Positions 62,454 through 64,000 of a stretch of DNA of 64,000 bases are shown one piece after another; position 1 is the stretch's first letter; every line of letters begins with the position of its first letter. The translations under genes were made by a program, and so were the position numbers. The DNA comes from Roseitranquillus sediminis (GTDB taxonomy: Bacteria > Pseudomonadota > Alphaproteobacteria > Rhodobacterales > Rhodobacteraceae), in assembly GCF_016918935.1 (NCBI RefSeq), contig NZ_JAFFOB010000015.1:186001-250000 (forward strand). Direction: 5' to 3'. The notes under the pieces are model-generated. The model was not told where the DNA came from and searched no databases. It was given only the letters and a program-made list of their open reading frames with translations.

Positions 62454-63971
62454 ATGGCCCCGGACCTGCAGTTCTCCGACGATCAGGCTGAGGCCTACGA
62501 CGCCCTCGCGGAGGTTCTGCGCGGCGCAGGGGTGGACCTCGATCGGGAGCACGTAACGTCGCGGGTCGACGGGCGCGACAGCGTCCGCGCCGTTATCGGC
62601 AAGGCGGGGTCGGGCAAGACCCTGCTGCTCGCGCGGCTGGCCGAGGCGTTGACCAGCGCGGGCGTCGAGACGGTTTCGGGTGACTACGAGAGCAGACGGC
62701 GGAAGGACCGTCGGACGCTCGCCATCCTGGCGCCCACCAATAAGGCCGCCAGCGTGCTCAGGATGCGCGGCGTGGCAGCCACGACGATTCACCGCATCCT
62801 CTACACGCCGGTCTACGACCCGGAGTACGAGAAGATCGCCGAGTGGCTGGCGGGGAACGGCTCTCGCCCGGCTGTCGAGGGCCTGTCGGATGCGGCGCTC
62901 GACCGGGCCCACGCGTTCTTCCAGCAGCAGAAGTCGATTCCGGGGGCGCTCGCCGCCGCCGGGCTGAGGGGGTCGGACTTCATCAAGGGCTGGAAACGCC
63001 GCGAGGATCCGCTCGACATCGGCTTCGTCGACGAGGCGTCGATGCTCGATGCGCGGCAGCTTGAGGATCTGCGCGAAATCTTCCCCACGCTGGTGCTCTT
63101 TGGCGATCCGGCGCAGCTGGCGCCGGTCAATCAATCGGGACGCATGGTCTTCGACACACTTGCCGCGGAGGAGAAGCTGGAGCTGCGGCGCATCCACCGC
63201 CAGGCGGAGGACAACCCGATCCTCGACCTCGCGCATGCGCTCTCGGACGAGGCGCTGACATTCGAGGTGTTCGAGGATCTGGTCCGCGAGGCGGCGGGCC
63301 GGGACGAGCGCGTGGCGGTCGAGGGGCGGGTGGACGCGGGCTTGATGGCGCGCTCGCCAGTGCTCGTCTGGCGCAACGCGACGCGCATCCGTCTGATCCA
63401 GGCCTTCCGCACTGCGCACGGCGCGCCGCCCGACGCGCTCCTCCCCGGCGAGCCACTGGTCTGCGACGGGATCGAGCTGCCGCTCAAGCACCGCAAGAAG
63501 CGCATCGACCTTGAGGCACGGGGTCTGATCAAGGGCGCGCAGGTCATCTATCTCGGCCCCGGCTCGCGCGCCGGTTTCAGCCGCCTGCACGTCGTCGGCG
63601 CGGAGCAGCCGCAAGTGAGTGCCGCCAGCATCGTCAAGATCGAGCTGCCGGGCGAGGAGGAGCCCTTCATCCCCTTCGCCGCGACCATGGGCGCCGCATT
63701 CCTGCATGGGGCGGCGGTAACGATCCACAAGGCGCAGGGGTCGCAGTGGGACGAGGTGCAGGTGTTCGCGCCCGATCTCTGGGCTGCCGCTCGCGCGGGG
63801 CGTGCCGAGGCCGGCGTGCCGCTCTGGAAGCGGCTGGCGTATGTCGCCATCACACGGGCGCAGCACCGCCTGCGCTGGGTCGTCCGCAACCGCCTCGCCC
63901 TGCCGCAGCAGCCGCTCGGCATCGAGGACCTGCAGGCGCCGCCGGCTCCGCTCGAGATGCAGTCCGCCTGA
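62454..63971 (+). CDS. Dda/RecD-like ATP-dependent DNA helicase
   Basis: 505 residues, superfamily 1B. Helicase motifs: Walker A VIGKAGSGKTLLL, Ia ILAPTNKAASVLR, Walker B GFVDEASMLD, III LFGDPAQLAPVNQSG, IV-like RRIHRQAEDNPI, V AVTIHKAQGSQWDEVQVF and VI YVAITRAQHRLRWV. The UvrD-like C-terminal 2A domain contains the last two. Shorter than RecD2 and without its N-terminal domains, closer to phage Dda-like enzymes that many Rhodobacterales carry. It follows luxI by 51 bp and may be read through from it; role in replication/repair inferred. Confidence 0.92.
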   Translation: MAPDLQFSDDQAEAYDALAEVLRGAGVDLDREHVTSRVDGRDSVRAVIGKAGSGKTLLLARLAEALTSAGVETVSGDYESRRRKDRRTLAILAPTNKAASVLRMRGVAATTIHRILYTPVYDPEYEKIAEWLAGNGSRPAVEGLSDAALDRAHAFFQQQKSIPGALAAAGLRGSDFIKGWKRREDPLDIGFVDEASMLDARQLEDLREIFPTLVLFGDPAQLAPVNQSGRMVFDTLAAEEKLELRRIHRQAEDNPILDLAHALSDEALTFEVFEDLVREAAGRDERVAVEGRVDAGLMARSPVLVWRNATRIRLIQAFRTAHGAPPDALLPGEPLVCDGIELPLKHRKKRIDLEARGLIKGAQVIYLGPGSRAGFSRLHVVGAEQPQVSAASIVKIELPGEEEPFIPFAATMGAAFLHGAAVTIHKAQGSQWDEVQVFAPDLWAAARAGRAEAGVPLWKRLAYVAITRAQHRLRWVVRNRLALPQQPLGIEDLQAPPAPLEMQSA

Positions 63972-64000
63972 CGCACGGCGCGTTGCCGAACCGGCGGCTG

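Overview
This is a 64 kb stretch of a very GC-rich chromosome from an alphaproteobacterium, most likely order Rhodobacterales (Rhodobacteraceae/Roseobacteraceae/Paracoccaceae sensu lato). The evidence is the combination of ethylmalonyl-CoA pathway genes (ecm and ccr divergent from each other), a glyQ-DUF6446-glyS-PPDK-like block, a SAM-II riboswitch before metZ, a DmdC-type acyl-CoA dehydrogenase cluster and a small-ORF/luxR/luxI quorum-sensing locus. The genus cannot be resolved from the sequence alone. The window is mostly core metabolism. I see no insertion sequence, prophage, integrase or CRISPR array, and no gene-free stretch longer than about 300 bp once short genes are counted.

Layout. 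1-2970 (+): nucleoside salvage operon (deoB 3' part, add, MmcQ/YjbR, upp). 2975-11456 (-): an uncharacterised membrane protein, then a fatty-acid beta-oxidation operon read MerR > acyl-CoA dehydrogenase > GST > thiolase > cupin > FadB/J-type enzyme, with a second MerR gene upstream. 11550-13850 (+): two hotdog thioesterases and a MATE exporter. 13933-19977: pyrD-DUF952, a periplasmic 5'-nucleotidase, an HWE sensor kinase with its response regulator, an SRAP DNA-protein crosslink gene and a small exported protein. 19990-24824: xseA, purD and a repetitive exported PRC-barrel protein. 24812-29649 (-): TupA-like ATP-grasp, acyl-CoA synthetase, ABC exporter.

29830-32458 (+) is the most unusual segment. 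A 38-residue ORF overlaps (TGATG) a membrane-anchored protein, followed at once by a kinesin-light-chain-type TPR protein. The last two share a similar N-terminal domain. A tRNA-Gly(TCC) follows, then a lone NuoE-NuoF fusion, ftsY, an MgtC-like protein, a DMT permease, yciB, a second GST, and metZ behind a promoter/SAM-II aptamer/terminator cassette. After that come folE2, trkH, a trypsin-like protein lacking all three catalytic residues, and the glycyl-tRNA synthetase block followed by a PPDK-like protein with a decayed ATP domain.

51467-57066 holds a cell-wall hydrolase, folB-folP-glmM (folate and peptidoglycan precursors), a 54-residue lipoprotein missed by length filters, deoD and a DUF1428 gene. 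57150-60621 carries ecm and ccr. 60778-62402 carries a 71-residue small ORF, luxR and luxI. Both translation units of this quorum-sensing locus have a Shine-Dalgarno sequence lying in the 3' arm of a perfect or near-perfect inverted repeat. The window ends with a Dda/RecD-like helicase.

Two kinds of small repeat recur. One is a 44-bp TTGCAAG-rich element, found in the SRAP leader and inserted in frame inside glyS. The other is a set of intergenic palindromes; two of these share the loop CCCGCCCGCCCACCCCG but have unrelated stems.
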